DNA of 38,200 nt from Jeotgalibaca sp052266715 (GTDB lineage: Bacteria > Bacillota > Bacilli > Lactobacillales > Aerococcaceae), in NCBI GenBank assembly GCA_052266715.1, contig JBQPRB010000014.1; one strand, given 5' to 3'. The position numbers were made by a program, and so were the translations under genes. Every line of letters starts with the position of its first letter. Positions within the stretch are counted from its first letter, which is position 1. The notes under the pieces are model-generated. The model was not told the DNA's origin. It saw nothing but the letters and a program-made list of their open reading frames with translations, and did no database searches. Positions 15,618 through 25,152 of the stretch are shown piece by piece.

Positions 15618-15818
15618 ATGATGTTATATCCATCTATTGATAAGTTATTGGATAAAGTGAATTCAAAATATACAATGGTCATTCTATCCGCTAAACGTGC
15701 ACATGAATTGCATAACGATGGTGAGCCATTGTTGGATGAATACAAATCTTACAAAAATGTGGGCCGCGCATTGGAAGAAATTGTTGCTGGTGAATTAACT
15801 GCCACAGACGATAAATAG
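15618..15818 (+). CDS. rpoZ: RNA polymerase omega subunit
   Basis: The 66-residue protein shows the omega pattern: an N-terminal PSIDKLLDKVNSKYTMVILSAKRA helix region, then an acidic linker and VGRALEEIVAGEL. It helps assemble the beta' subunit and transmits (p)ppGpp effects in some bacteria. AAGGAGAG precedes the ATGATG start. It forms a two-gene unit with gmk, ended by a terminator. In B. subtilis coaBC follows; here it does not. Confidence 0.95.
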   Translation: MMLYPSIDKLLDKVNSKYTMVILSAKRAHELHNDGEPLLDEYKSYKNVGRALEEIVAGELTATDDK

Positions 15819-15834
15819 TATTGCCAATAAACAG

Positions 15835-15871
15835 AACTGCTGCATTTGCTCGTCAAATTCAGCAGTTTTTT
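15835..15871 (+). terminator. Terminator after gmk-rpoZ
   Basis: AACTGCTG pairs with CAGCAGTT, then after one mismatch ATTTG pairs with CAAAT. A T6 run ends near 15871. Confidence 0.85.
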
Positions 15872-15890
15872 AATTTTGTCTAAAATAGAC

Positions 15891-15919
15891 AAGACATTGG
15901 ATACGTTATCGAGTAAAAT
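15891..15919 (+). promoter_or_regulatory. Possible promoter for priA
   Basis: AAGACA (15891-15896), a 17-nt spacer and TAAAAT (15914-15919) lie between the rpoZ terminator and priA. The match is modest. Confidence 0.4.
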
Positions 15920-15955
15920 TAAAAATGGAAGCCTAATTTTGAAGGAGGAGTAAAC

Positions 15956-18367
15956 ATGAAGCAAATTGCTAAAGTCGTAGTGGATGTTCCGGTGATGCAA
16001 ACGAATCAACCATACGATTATGCGATTCCTCCCCAACTGAAGGATCGATTACAAAAAGGAATGCGAGTTGAGGTCCCATTCGGGCCCCGGCAAATACAAG
16101 GTTTTATCGTCGACATTGTGGACGAAGCCGATTTTGAAGGGGAACTGAAAGAAATTGTAGGGCCTTTGGATTTAGAACCTGTCTTAACCGAGGAATTATT
16201 GCAGCTTGGGGAAGATATGGCAGATCAAATCTATGCATTCCGGATACATTGTTACCAAACCATGTTACCGCCTGTACTAAAAGCTAAATACGAAAAAGAA
16301 TTCTATTTAACAAACGGGGAGCAGGGTAAAGAAGTTTATGAAGTTTTTCAGGGTGAAACAGTCATCAGTTGGGAAAGGGCTTTGGAAATGGAAGCTTTAC
16401 CGCTTCTTCTGGAGTGGAAAAAGAAGGGACTCGTTGACATCCGTTACTTAGTTAAAAATAAGGCTAAAGTAAAAAAAGTGACCGTTTATCAAAGAAACCT
16501 TGAAGATTTGCGAATCAAAGAAGAAATGGAACAACTCTCCAAACAAGCAAAAAGCCAACGTTCGTTGCTGGAAATCCTTGCTGAAATTGAACCAGGTGCT
16601 ATGTTAACCAAAGAGCAATTTCGTGAACAATTTGATATCACTCCTCGAACGCTCCAAATTGGCGTTGAAAAAGGATGGCTCAACTCCCAGGAAAAAGAAG
16701 TTTACCGTGATCCCTTAAAAAAACATCATTTTGAAAAGACTGACGCGAAAATATTGAATGAAGGGCAACTGGAAGCTTATGAGGCTGTTAAAGTTACCAT
16801 TGATGCTAATCAACATGACGTGTTCCTGTTGAAAGGTGTAACCGGAAGCGGTAAGACTGAGGTTTATCTACAGTTGATCGGAGATGTTCTCGAGCAAAAT
16901 AAAACCGCTTTGATGCTTGTTCCTGAGATTGCATTGACTCCGCAAATGGTTCGGCAATTCAAAGGAAGATTCGGTGAAGAAGTAGCGGTTATGCATAGTC
17001 GTCTATCAACCGGGGAAAAATACGATGAATGGCGGAAAATCAAACGTGGCGAAGCACGTGTCGTAGTAGGTGCGCGCTCATCCATTTTTTCACCTGTTGA
17101 GAATCTGGGGATTGTGATTATCGATGAGGAACATGAAACGACTTATAAACAAGAAGAAAATCCCAAATATCACGCGCGGAATGTAGCCATTTACCGAGCG
17201 AAGTACAATCATTGTCCGGTCGTATTAGGGAGTGCTACGCCTTCTCTGGAATCACGGGCACGCGCCCAGAAGAATGTTTTTCATTTGCTGGAATTGAAGG
17301 AAAGAGCGAACCAGCAAGATTTGCCTGACGTTCAGATTGTTGATATGCGGGAAGAATTCCAAAATAATAATCGTGGTAATTTTTCTCAAATATTGCAGGA
17401 TAAAATACAGGACCGCATTCAAAAGAAGGAACAAACCGTTCTGCTTTTGAATCGGCGTGGATACAGTTCTTTCATTATGTGCAGGGATTGTGGGTATGTG
17501 CATGAATGTCCGAACTGTGATATCAGTATGACTTTCCATATGGATACCAAAGGGATGAAGTGTCATTATTGTGGCCATGAAGAACCAGTGCCGCACAGAT
17601 GCCCAAAATGCCAGGGTAATCAGTTCCGTTATTATGGAACAGGAACCCAAAAAGTGGAAACTGAACTAAAAGAGCTATTTCCTGCAGCCAGAATCATTCG
17701 TATGGATGTGGATACGACCCGGAAAAAAGGGGACCATGAAAGGCTTTTAGCAGCATTTGGTCGTGGCGATGCGGATATTTTATTGGGAACGCAAATGATA
17801 GCCAAGGGGCTGGATTTCCCCAATATCACCTTGGTTGGTGTTATCAATGCTGATACATCGCTCAGCCTGCCTGATTTTCGATCATCTGAAAAAACGTTCC
17901 AGCTCTTAACACAAGTGAGTGGAAGGGCAGGACGATCGGAGTTGGTCGGGGAAGTAATCGTTCAGTCCTATAATCCGGATCATTACGCAATCCGTTATGC
18001 ACAAAACCATAATTATGACGGATTTTATCGCCAAGAAATGGCATTACGTCATCAAGGTGGGTACCCTCCTTACTATTTCACGACCCAAATCACTGTCAGC
18101 GATTTGGACGAAAAAAAAGCCCAGGCAAAAATTTATGAAATAAATGCAAAATTGCGAAATAAACTTGGTCCAAAAACGATTATACTTGGACCTTCCAGAA
18201 GTTCGATTGCGCGAATGAACAATCGTTATTATTTCCAATTATTGATTAAATACAAACAAGAACCAGATTTACACGATGTACTGAAGGAAATATTGGACCA
18301 ATCACAAAAAGATAATGCCAAGGGTTTGTACATTTCTATTGATACAGAACCTGTTAATTTCTTTTAA
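15956..18367 (+). CDS. priA: Primosomal protein N', replication restart helicase
   Basis: PriA recognises stalled forks and D-loops and reloads the replicative helicase. The 803-residue protein has the N-terminal 3'-DNA-binding domain, Walker A GVTGSGKT (294-301), DEEH Walker B (390-393) and eight zinc-binding cysteines in four CxxC-like pairs (from Cys509: CRDC, CPNC, CHYC, CPKC). The helicase C domain carries LGTQMIAKGLDFPNITLVGV and QVSGRAGRS. GAAGGAGGAG precedes ATG 15956. It heads priA-fmt-rsmB-prpC-prkC, with gaps of 14, 2 and 15 nt and a final overlap, so one operon is likely. def, which often lies between priA and fmt, is absent. Confidence 0.97.
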   Translation: MKQIAKVVVDVPVMQTNQPYDYAIPPQLKDRLQKGMRVEVPFGPRQIQGFIVDIVDEADFEGELKEIVGPLDLEPVLTEELLQLGEDMADQIYAFRIHCYQTMLPPVLKAKYEKEFYLTNGEQGKEVYEVFQGETVISWERALEMEALPLLLEWKKKGLVDIRYLVKNKAKVKKVTVYQRNLEDLRIKEEMEQLSKQAKSQRSLLEILAEIEPGAMLTKEQFREQFDITPRTLQIGVEKGWLNSQEKEVYRDPLKKHHFEKTDAKILNEGQLEAYEAVKVTIDANQHDVFLLKGVTGSGKTEVYLQLIGDVLEQNKTALMLVPEIALTPQMVRQFKGRFGEEVAVMHSRLSTGEKYDEWRKIKRGEARVVVGARSSIFSPVENLGIVIIDEEHETTYKQEENPKYHARNVAIYRAKYNHCPVVLGSATPSLESRARAQKNVFHLLELKERANQQDLPDVQIVDMREEFQNNNRGNFSQILQDKIQDRIQKKEQTVLLLNRRGYSSFIMCRDCGYVHECPNCDISMTFHMDTKGMKCHYCGHEEPVPHRCPKCQGNQFRYYGTGTQKVETELKELFPAARIIRMDVDTTRKKGDHERLLAAFGRGDADILLGTQMIAKGLDFPNITLVGVINADTSLSLPDFRSSEKTFQLLTQVSGRAGRSELVGEVIVQSYNPDHYAIRYAQNHNYDGFYRQEMALRHQGGYPPYYFTTQITVSDLDEKKAQAKIYEINAKLRNKLGPKTIILGPSRSSIARMNNRYYFQLLIKYKQEPDLHDVLKEILDQSQKDNAKGLYISIDTEPVNFF

Positions 18368-18381
18368 GGAGGCAATTACCG

Positions 18382-19323
18382 ATGAAAAAAATTATATTTA
18401 TGGGTACACCGGGATTTTCAGTCCCTATTTTAAAAGCCCTATTTGAAAGTGAATATGAAGTGGTAGCGGTCGTTACCCAACCGGATCGACCGGTAGGCAG
18501 AAAACGGACATTGACACCGCCACCTGTAAAGGAACTGGCATTGCAGTATCATGTGCCTGTTTTCCAGCCTGAGAAAATATCAGGTTCTCATGAGATGACG
18601 GAATTAATCAATTTAGAAGCAGATTTAATCGTTACAGCTGCTTATGGGCAATTTTTACCCACTAAATTATTGAATGCCCCTAAATACCGTGCAATTAACG
18701 TGCATGCCTCTTTACTTCCAAAATACCGTGGCGGGGCTCCTGTACACTATGCCATCATCGAGGGGGAAAAAGAGACGGGCGTTTCCATAATGTACATGGA
18801 AAAGAAAATGGATGCGGGCGATGTATTGGCGCAAAGAAGCATTCCAATTGAAGCAGAAGATGATGTTCAATCCATGTTTGACAAATTGAGTTTATTGGGA
18901 AGAGACCTTTTGATGGAAACTTTACCAAATTTATTTGCCGGGAACATTCATCCGATTCCACAGGACGAATCCAAAGTGACATTCTCACCTAATATTACTC
19001 GGGAACAAGAACGGATTGATTGGCAACAATCAGCCCCTCAAATTGCCAACAAAATTCGTGGAATGCGTCCATGGCCGGTTGCTCATGCTCTCTTTGAAGG
19101 CGCAAGATGTAAAATGTGGGCAGCTGTTCCAACCGAATTAACCAGTGAATCAGCTCCAGGCAGTATCATCAAATGGGATAAACAGGGAATTTATGTAGCT
19201 TGCGGGAACAATACCGTCTTACAAGTAACGGAGCTTCAACCAGCAGGCAAAAAAAGAATGACCGTAACTGACTTTTTAAATGGGAACGATATGGAAGCAA
19301 TAGCAGAGATAGGATTTGATTAA
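18382..19323 (+). CDS. fmt: Methionyl-tRNA formyltransferase
   Basis: Fmt formylates the methionine of initiator tRNA using 10-formyltetrahydrofolate. The 313-residue protein has GTPGFSVPIL at the N-terminus and the catalytic triad Asn106, His108 and Asp144 in NVHASLLPKYRGGAP and KMDAGDVL, the same numbering as in E. coli Fmt. The smaller C-terminal OB-fold domain (from about residue 205) binds tRNA. AAGGAGG precedes ATG 18382. Confidence 0.96.
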   Translation: MKKIIFMGTPGFSVPILKALFESEYEVVAVVTQPDRPVGRKRTLTPPPVKELALQYHVPVFQPEKISGSHEMTELINLEADLIVTAAYGQFLPTKLLNAPKYRAINVHASLLPKYRGGAPVHYAIIEGEKETGVSIMYMEKKMDAGDVLAQRSIPIEAEDDVQSMFDKLSLLGRDLLMETLPNLFAGNIHPIPQDESKVTFSPNITREQERIDWQQSAPQIANKIRGMRPWPVAHALFEGARCKMWAAVPTELTSESAPGSIIKWDKQGIYVACGNNTVLQVTELQPAGKKRMTVTDFLNGNDMEAIAEIGFD

Positions 19324-19325
19324 AT

Positions 19326-20690
19326 ATGGTAAAAGGGAAAACGAATAAAATCGTCCATTCAGTTCGTTATTTGGCAATGGAAATTTTGACTGCAATTGAA
19401 ACGGAAGGGGCCTATTCCAACATCCTTTTGAATGCAACCATTGAAAAAGAAGGTCTGGATGCGAAAGATGCAGGTTTATTAACTACGATTGTCTATGGTG
19501 TGACACAAAGGAAATTAACTCTGGACTATGGGTTATCTCCTTTCATCCGTGCACCCAAGAAATTGGAAAATTGGGTCTTGAACTTACTTCGCTTATCAGT
19601 TTATCAAATGCAGTATTTGGATAAAGTACCCGATCATGCTGTCTTGTATGATGCGGTAGAAATTGCCAAGAAAAAAGGCCATGTAGGCATTGCGAAGTTG
19701 GTCAATGGAATTTTGCGAAACGTTCAACGTAAGGGCCTACAGGATTGGAATGAAATCACAGATCCAAAAAAACGTATCAGCATCGGAGCCAGTGTGCCGG
19801 AATGGTTGGTCAAAAAATTCAGCAAAGAGTTAGGCGTTGAGAAAGCAGAACGTTTATTTTTCTCACTTCTTGAAGCGCCCTATGTTTCAGTGCGTGTTCA
19901 AAATACTGAAAAACTGACAAGTATTATGGAAGAATTGAGAGATGAAGGAAAAAATGTCGTTCCAAGCCCACTATCACCCGTTGGCTTACGTATCCTATCA
20001 GGGAAGGTGACAGATTCTCCTTTATTTATCAATGGTGAAATAACGATTCAAGACGAATCAAGCCAGCTTGTAGCTTTATTAGGACATTTAAAGGCTACAG
20101 ATACCGTTTTGGATGCTTGTGCAGCCCCGGGTGGGAAAACCGTTCATATGGCTAGTTTTCTTGATGAGGGCGTTGTTCACGCTCTTGATATACATGACCA
20201 TAAAATACATTTAATTGCGCAAAATGCGGATCGCATGAAAGTTTCGAATAGGGTGAAAACCCATCTATTAGATGCCAAGGATGTTCAAACGGTATTTCCA
20301 GAAAAAAGCTTCGATACTATTTTTGTGGATGCGCCTTGTTCAGGGCTTGGGTTGATGCGGCGTAAACCTGAGATTAAGTATGGGGTTACGAATGCAGCGA
20401 TAAAAGCATTACACAGTGAGCAAATGGCGATTTTAAATGCTGTCACACCATTACTTAAAGATAACGGTCGTTTAGTTTACAGTACATGTACGCTGGCACC
20501 GGAGGAAAATCAAGGAACGATTGCAGCTTATTTAGAAGAACACCCTGAAATGCTTAAACAAACCATTGATTTTAATCAAGTTAAGATTCCCGAAACGATC
20601 GGCATTGAAGAGGGAATGTTGCAAATTTTCCCAGATGATTTTGGGACGGACGGCTTTTTCATCTGCACAATGGAGAAAAAGACCAAGTAG
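19326..20690 (+). CDS. rsmB: 16S rRNA (cytosine(967)-C5)-methyltransferase
   Basis: RsmB methylates C967 of 16S rRNA using S-adenosylmethionine. The 454-residue protein has an N-terminal NusB-like RNA-binding domain (to about residue 145) and a C-terminal Rossmann methyltransferase domain. The SAM loop is DACAAPGGKT, and the two RsmB/NSUN cysteines lie in VDAPCSG and YSTCTLAPEEN. It starts 2 nt after the fmt stop with no strong ribosome site of its own, which suggests translational coupling. Confidence 0.95.
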   Translation: MVKGKTNKIVHSVRYLAMEILTAIETEGAYSNILLNATIEKEGLDAKDAGLLTTIVYGVTQRKLTLDYGLSPFIRAPKKLENWVLNLLRLSVYQMQYLDKVPDHAVLYDAVEIAKKKGHVGIAKLVNGILRNVQRKGLQDWNEITDPKKRISIGASVPEWLVKKFSKELGVEKAERLFFSLLEAPYVSVRVQNTEKLTSIMEELRDEGKNVVPSPLSPVGLRILSGKVTDSPLFINGEITIQDESSQLVALLGHLKATDTVLDACAAPGGKTVHMASFLDEGVVHALDIHDHKIHLIAQNADRMKVSNRVKTHLLDAKDVQTVFPEKSFDTIFVDAPCSGLGLMRRKPEIKYGVTNAAIKALHSEQMAILNAVTPLLKDNGRLVYSTCTLAPEENQGTIAAYLEEHPEMLKQTIDFNQVKIPETIGIEEGMLQIFPDDFGTDGFFICTMEKKTK

Positions 20691-20705
20691 AGGAGACAGA
20701 TAACG

Positions 20706-21452
20706 ATGCATATTGCTTATAAAAGTGATGTTGGCAAAAACAGATCAACAAACGAGGATTATGTAAATTGGTTTAACAATAGAGGAAAGCAACCATTAAT
20801 GATTCTTTGCGATGGGATGGGCGGTCACCGAGCGGGAGATGTTGCAAGTGAAATGGCCGTTTCACATATTGGTGAAGCCTGGAAAGATACGTCATTTTCA
20901 AATCCTGAATCTGTCTCTACCTGGTTATTAAACGCTATTCAAAAAGTGAATAGCTTGATTTTTCAAAAATCGCTTGATTTTGTAGACTTAGATGGAATGG
21001 GGACAACCCTTATTGCTGCAGCTCACGTAAAAGGACAGCTCATAATCGCCCATGTTGGTGACAGTAGGGCTTATTATTATCGTGATTTCCATATGAAACA
21101 ACTGACTGAGGATCATTCATTAGTTCGAGAACTTGTTAAATCAGGAGAACTGACGCATGAAGAAGCCCAAAATCATCCGCAGAGAAATTTCATTACCCGT
21201 GCCGTAGGGGTAAAAGAAAAAATTCAAGTTGATTTAACATCGTTGCCAGTTGCGGCAGGTGATTTATTGATTCTCTGTACAGACGGTTTAAGCAGTGTCT
21301 TGGGTGATGAACAACTGAAACAGGTCCTGAAAAGCTGGATGACCATTGATGAGAAAGTAGACAAATTTATAGAACTTGCTAATGAGGCGGGGGGGCCAGA
21401 TAACATTTCCGTACTTATAGCAGAATTCGAACAAGGAGAGGAGGGGAGATAG
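20706..21452 (+). CDS. prpC: PP2C-type serine/threonine protein phosphatase
   Basis: This 248-residue metal-dependent phosphatase (also called Stp/PhpP) removes phosphate from PrkC and its targets. Motifs in order are NEDY (16-19), CDGMGGHRAGDVAS with metal-binding Asp36 and Gly37, GDSRAYYYR, the flap region HPQRNFITRAVG, CTDGLSSVL and GPDNISVL. GAGGAGACAG precedes ATG 20706. The stop codon shares one base with the GTG start of prkC, so phosphatase and kinase are made together. Confidence 0.95.
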   Translation: MHIAYKSDVGKNRSTNEDYVNWFNNRGKQPLMILCDGMGGHRAGDVASEMAVSHIGEAWKDTSFSNPESVSTWLLNAIQKVNSLIFQKSLDFVDLDGMGTTLIAAAHVKGQLIIAHVGDSRAYYYRDFHMKQLTEDHSLVRELVKSGELTHEEAQNHPQRNFITRAVGVKEKIQVDLTSLPVAAGDLLILCTDGLSSVLGDEQLKQVLKSWMTIDEKVDKFIELANEAGGPDNISVLIAEFEQGEEGR

Positions 21453-23452
21453 TGATTGGAGTCGGCACAAAAATCGGCGGACGATATAAAGTGCTATCTT
21501 TATTAGGAACTGGTGGAATGGCCCATGTCTATTTAGCCAGAGATTTAATTTTGGATCGAGATGTGGCTGTTAAAATTTTGCGATTTGACTTCCAAAACAA
21601 TAAAGAAGCATTACGTCGTTTTCAAAGGGAAGCATTGTCCACAACTCAGCTCATTCATCCTAATATTGTTTCGGTTTATGATGTGGATGAAGATGATGGG
21701 ATGCAATACATCGTTATGGAATATATCGAAGGGACCGATTTAAAAGAATATATCCAGAAACATGGAAAATCTACACCAGAAGATGCAATTCATATTATGA
21801 GTCAGGTTCTGTCAGCTATGGCGCTTGCCCATCAAAATCGTATCATCCATAGAGACATCAAACCGCAAAACTTATTGATTAGTAGAGATAACACGATAAA
21901 AGTGACTGACTTTGGTATAGCAGTTGCACTTTCCCATACATCAATTACCCAAACGAACTCATTACTTGGCTCAGTACATTATATTTCGCCAGAACAGGCA
22001 CGCGGAAGTGTCACCACAACTAAATCTGATATTTATGCTTTAGGAATTGTTTTATACGAACTCCTGAGTGGAGAAGTTCCTTTTGATGGCGAATCGGCGG
22101 TATCCATTGCCTTGAAACACTTCCAGGAAGGGATGCCTTCTGTGCGTGATAAAAACGCTGCCGTTCCCCAAGCCTTGGAAAATGTTATTTTAAAAGCGAC
22201 ATCCAAAGAGCCTACAGATCGCTATAGTACATGTGAGGAAATGCAACAAGACTTGTTGACATCATTAAGCCCTTCTCGGTTAAAGGAAGCGACCTTCGTA
22301 CCAGTTGCGATGCTTGATGAAACAAAAGTCCTCGAACCTATTAAGCCTTTAGAGACAGTCGAAACAAAAGCGGTTCTGATTGAAGATGAACCAGATTCAG
22401 ATAAAACAGCGAAAAAAAATGAACGTCAAAATACACAGAAAAAAACAAAACGCGGAAAACTGGTCACGATATTCCTTGTTTTATTTGCTGCCCTCATGGT
22501 TCTCTTGGCAACCTTGTGGTTAAATCGCCCACCAACTCAGATCGAAATTCCTGAAGTCGTGAACGAAGATGAAGAAACTGCCAGGAGAATATTATCTGAC
22601 TTGAATTTTGTTATCGGGGACGTACATACCCAATATCATCCTGACATAGATGAAGGCGAGGTCATCCGGACAAATCCTGAATCGGGAGAATTAGTAGACC
22701 CGGAGACAGAGATTGATTTATATATCAGTCAAGGAGAAGAACCGGTTAGATTGAATGACTATGTTGGGGCGGCCTATTCCCAAGTACGGGCTGAATTGCG
22801 CGATTTGGGTATTACCGTAGTGCGTGAGGATGTCTATGATCAAAGTGCGCTTGGCACAATCGTAAAACAAAGTATCGCGGCCGATACGGAAGTCATTCCG
22901 TCAGAAACAACGATTACCCTTCAAGTTAGTATGGAGGAAGAAGTGTTTACTATGGATAATTTGGCTGGATTCAATCAAGAGCAAATTGAAGCGTTCGCGG
23001 GAGAATTCGGATTGAATTTAACGATTGATACGGAAAACTCTGAAGATGTTGCTGAAGGGTTGATGATTTCACAATCAATTAGCCCCAGAAGTAATTTTCG
23101 AAGAGGGGATGAATTAAGAGTCGTTATTTCTTCAGGTCCAGCAGAGCCAGAAATAGTCGTGTTCTCAAAAGCCATTACAATTCCCTATGAAGCACCTAAG
23201 GAAGAATCAACAAGTGAATCTTCCGCGAGTGATAATGAATCTGAATCAAGCTCTTCCGTCAAAACAAAAAACCATATCGTGATTTATATGGCGGATTTGG
23301 ATCATCAAATTTCTGAAGTGTTTAGAGAATTCGATATTGATGCCGACACACAAGTAACATTAAACTTTCGTATTCGTGAGGGAGAAACAGGCTCGTACAC
23401 GGTTGAACGTGATGGTGAAGTCATCATAGAAGAAACCGAATTAACTCGGTAA
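21452..23452 (+). CDS. prkC: PASTA-domain serine/threonine protein kinase
   Basis: This membrane kinase (also StkP/PknB) senses muropeptides or lipid II and controls cell wall growth and division. The 666-residue protein has a cytoplasmic kinase domain with the Gly-rich loop GTGGMAHVYLA (19-29), Lys41, HRDIKPQN (catalytic Asp135), DFG (Asp153) and the activation segment SVHYISPEQARG. A juxtamembrane linker rich in charged residues precedes one membrane helix (about 338-358) and three extracellular PASTA repeats (about 366-570). A Ser/Glu-rich spacer and a further C-terminal domain of about 60 residues (from HIVIYMADLDHQ) follow. The start is GTG 21452, after GAGGAGGGGAG. A terminator follows. 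Confidence 0.95.
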   Translation: MIGVGTKIGGRYKVLSLLGTGGMAHVYLARDLILDRDVAVKILRFDFQNNKEALRRFQREALSTTQLIHPNIVSVYDVDEDDGMQYIVMEYIEGTDLKEYIQKHGKSTPEDAIHIMSQVLSAMALAHQNRIIHRDIKPQNLLISRDNTIKVTDFGIAVALSHTSITQTNSLLGSVHYISPEQARGSVTTTKSDIYALGIVLYELLSGEVPFDGESAVSIALKHFQEGMPSVRDKNAAVPQALENVILKATSKEPTDRYSTCEEMQQDLLTSLSPSRLKEATFVPVAMLDETKVLEPIKPLETVETKAVLIEDEPDSDKTAKKNERQNTQKKTKRGKLVTIFLVLFAALMVLLATLWLNRPPTQIEIPEVVNEDEETARRILSDLNFVIGDVHTQYHPDIDEGEVIRTNPESGELVDPETEIDLYISQGEEPVRLNDYVGAAYSQVRAELRDLGITVVREDVYDQSALGTIVKQSIAADTEVIPSETTITLQVSMEEEVFTMDNLAGFNQEQIEAFAGEFGLNLTIDTENSEDVAEGLMISQSISPRSNFRRGDELRVVISSGPAEPEIVVFSKAITIPYEAPKEESTSESSASDNESESSSSVKTKNHIVIYMADLDHQISEVFREFDIDADTQVTLNFRIREGETGSYTVERDGEVIIEETELTR

Positions 23453-23461
23453 TAATTAGCC

Positions 23462-23495
23462 AAGGCTGGGACATTCCGTTCCAGCTTTTATTTTG
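23462..23495 (+). terminator. Terminator after prkC
   Basis: GCTGGGAC pairs with GTTCCAGC (one G-U) across a 5-nt loop, followed by TTTTATTTT. It ends the priA-prkC unit. Confidence 0.8.
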
Positions 23496-23519
23496 TTTAT
23501 CGGTTAGTGGACAACCTGC

Positions 23520-23549
23520 TTAAAAATCACCGGTAATTTGTAGTATAAT
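23520..23549 (+). promoter_or_regulatory. Promoter for rsgA-rpe-thiN
   Basis: A consensus TATAAT (23544-23549) lies 39 nt before rsgA, with a weak TTAAAA (23520-23525) 18 nt upstream. Confidence 0.5.
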
Positions 23550-23587
23550 GGAATAAAGATTCAAAACTCGGGAAAAGGAAGTGAATT

Positions 23588-24484
23588 ATGCCTAGAGGAC
23601 AAATAAGAAAGGCCTTAAGTGGCTTCTATTATGTGTATGCAGATAAAAAAACGTACCAAACAAGAGGAAGAGGGAATTTCAGGGTAAGAGACACTACTCC
23701 GCTAGTCGGCGACTATGTGGAATTTGAAAGTGATAACCTGGAAGAAGGTATCTTGGTATCGGTTGAAGCGAGAAAGAATGAACTTGTTCGACCGCCTATT
23801 GCTAATATTGATATTGCCGTCATTGTAATGTCTGCTATTGAACCTGATTTTTCCACCTATTTATTAGATCGTTTTTTGGTCTATTTGGAAGGCCAAGGAA
23901 TCGGTGCCATCATCTATATTACCAAAACAGACTTGCTGGACAAATCAGGTCAAGAAGCAATTTTGGCTTTTCAAAATGATTATCAAGCACTTGGATACAC
24001 CGTGTTATTTTCTGACTATCCAGAATATCAGTCCATAGACCAACTGCTTGATAGGATTGGAAATCATTCCGCTGTTTTTATGGGACAATCGGGAGTAGGA
24101 AAATCCTCATTGCTCAATCGGATTTTACCAGAACTCGAAATCGAGACCGCAGAAATTTCTACAGCATTGGGAAGAGGGCGCCATACAACGCGACATGTAG
24201 AATTAATTCCTGTTAAAGAGGCACTTATTGCGGATACACCTGGATTCAGTAATGTTGATTTAGTGGAGATAGAAGAACAAGATTTGCCAGATTTGTTTCC
24301 GGAATTCCTGAAAAACCGCGATGATTGTCGTTTTTCAGGCTGTAAACATCTAAACGAACCCAATTGTCGTATTAAGGAACTGGTTGGTACGGGTGAAATA
24401 AAGCAGTACCGCTATGATCATTATTTACAGTTTTTGGATGAGATACAAAATCGTAAACCGTTGTACCATAAAAATAAAAAGTAA
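23588..24484 (+). CDS. rsgA: Ribosome small-subunit-dependent GTPase A
   Basis: RsgA assists late 30S subunit assembly. The 298-residue protein is a circularly permuted GTPase. It has an N-terminal OB-fold (about 1-65), then G4 TKTDLL, G1 GQSGVGKSSLLN, switch I GRGRHTTRHVEL and G3 DTPGFS. The C-terminal zinc site is CRFSGCKHLNEPNC. AAGGAAGTG precedes ATG 23588. It is followed by rpe and thiN as in B. subtilis (yloQ-rpe-yloS). Confidence 0.96.
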   Translation: MPRGQIRKALSGFYYVYADKKTYQTRGRGNFRVRDTTPLVGDYVEFESDNLEEGILVSVEARKNELVRPPIANIDIAVIVMSAIEPDFSTYLLDRFLVYLEGQGIGAIIYITKTDLLDKSGQEAILAFQNDYQALGYTVLFSDYPEYQSIDQLLDRIGNHSAVFMGQSGVGKSSLLNRILPELEIETAEISTALGRGRHTTRHVELIPVKEALIADTPGFSNVDLVEIEEQDLPDLFPEFLKNRDDCRFSGCKHLNEPNCRIKELVGTGEIKQYRYDHYLQFLDEIQNRKPLYHKNKK

Positions 24485-24498
24485 GGATTTGATAATGG

Positions 24499-25152
24499 AT
24501 GAAAATTGCTCCATCAATTTTAAGTGCAGATTTTGCCAACCTAGAGAAAGATGTTAAACGTGCCGAAAAAGCAGGTGCCAATTATATTCATATAGATGCT
24601 ATGGACGGCCAATTCGTGGATAATATTACCTTGGGGCCAAATATCGTTCAAGCGATTCGTCCCCATACAAAATTACCTTTGGATTGCCACTTGATGATTC
24701 AGAATCCAGAAAAACATATTTCTGCATTTGCTAAAGCAGGCGCGGATATCATTACAGTCCATGTGGAAGCGACACCCCATATCCATATGGCTATACAGAT
24801 GATTAAAAAGGAAAAAATAGCCGCAGGGGTCGTTATCAACCCGGGTACACCAGTAGCCATGATCGAATCCGTTCTGGGTGACGTTGACATGGTATTGGTT
24901 ATGACGGTTAACCCTGGAAATGGCGGCCAGCCCTTTATTGAAAGCACCTTGTCGAAAATCGCTCTACTTAAGGAATTACGTGAAAAACATGGTTATACGT
25001 ATGAGATAGAAGTTGATGGTGGCATTTCGGATAAAACCATTAAACGTGTGCTGGAAGCAGGTGCTGACGTATTCGTGGCAGGGTCTTATCTGTTTGGAGC
25101 ACCAGACTTCGATCAGGCATTGAAAGCTTTAAGGGATGTAGAAAATGCTTAA
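24499..25152 (+). CDS. rpe: Ribulose-phosphate 3-epimerase
   Basis: Rpe interconverts ribulose 5-phosphate and xylulose 5-phosphate in the pentose phosphate pathway. The 217-residue TIM barrel shows APSILSADF, HIDAMDGQFV (His31, Asp33, Asp36), CHLMI (His64), VNPGNGGQPFI, EVDGGIS and the phosphate loop AGSYLFG. ATG 24499 follows AAGGA with a long spacing. The 3' end overlaps thiN by 8 nt. Confidence 0.97.
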   Translation: MKIAPSILSADFANLEKDVKRAEKAGANYIHIDAMDGQFVDNITLGPNIVQAIRPHTKLPLDCHLMIQNPEKHISAFAKAGADIITVHVEATPHIHMAIQMIKKEKIAAGVVINPGTPVAMIESVLGDVDMVLVMTVNPGNGGQPFIESTLSKIALLKELREKHGYTYEIEVDGGISDKTIKRVLEAGADVFVAGSYLFGAPDFDQALKALRDVENA

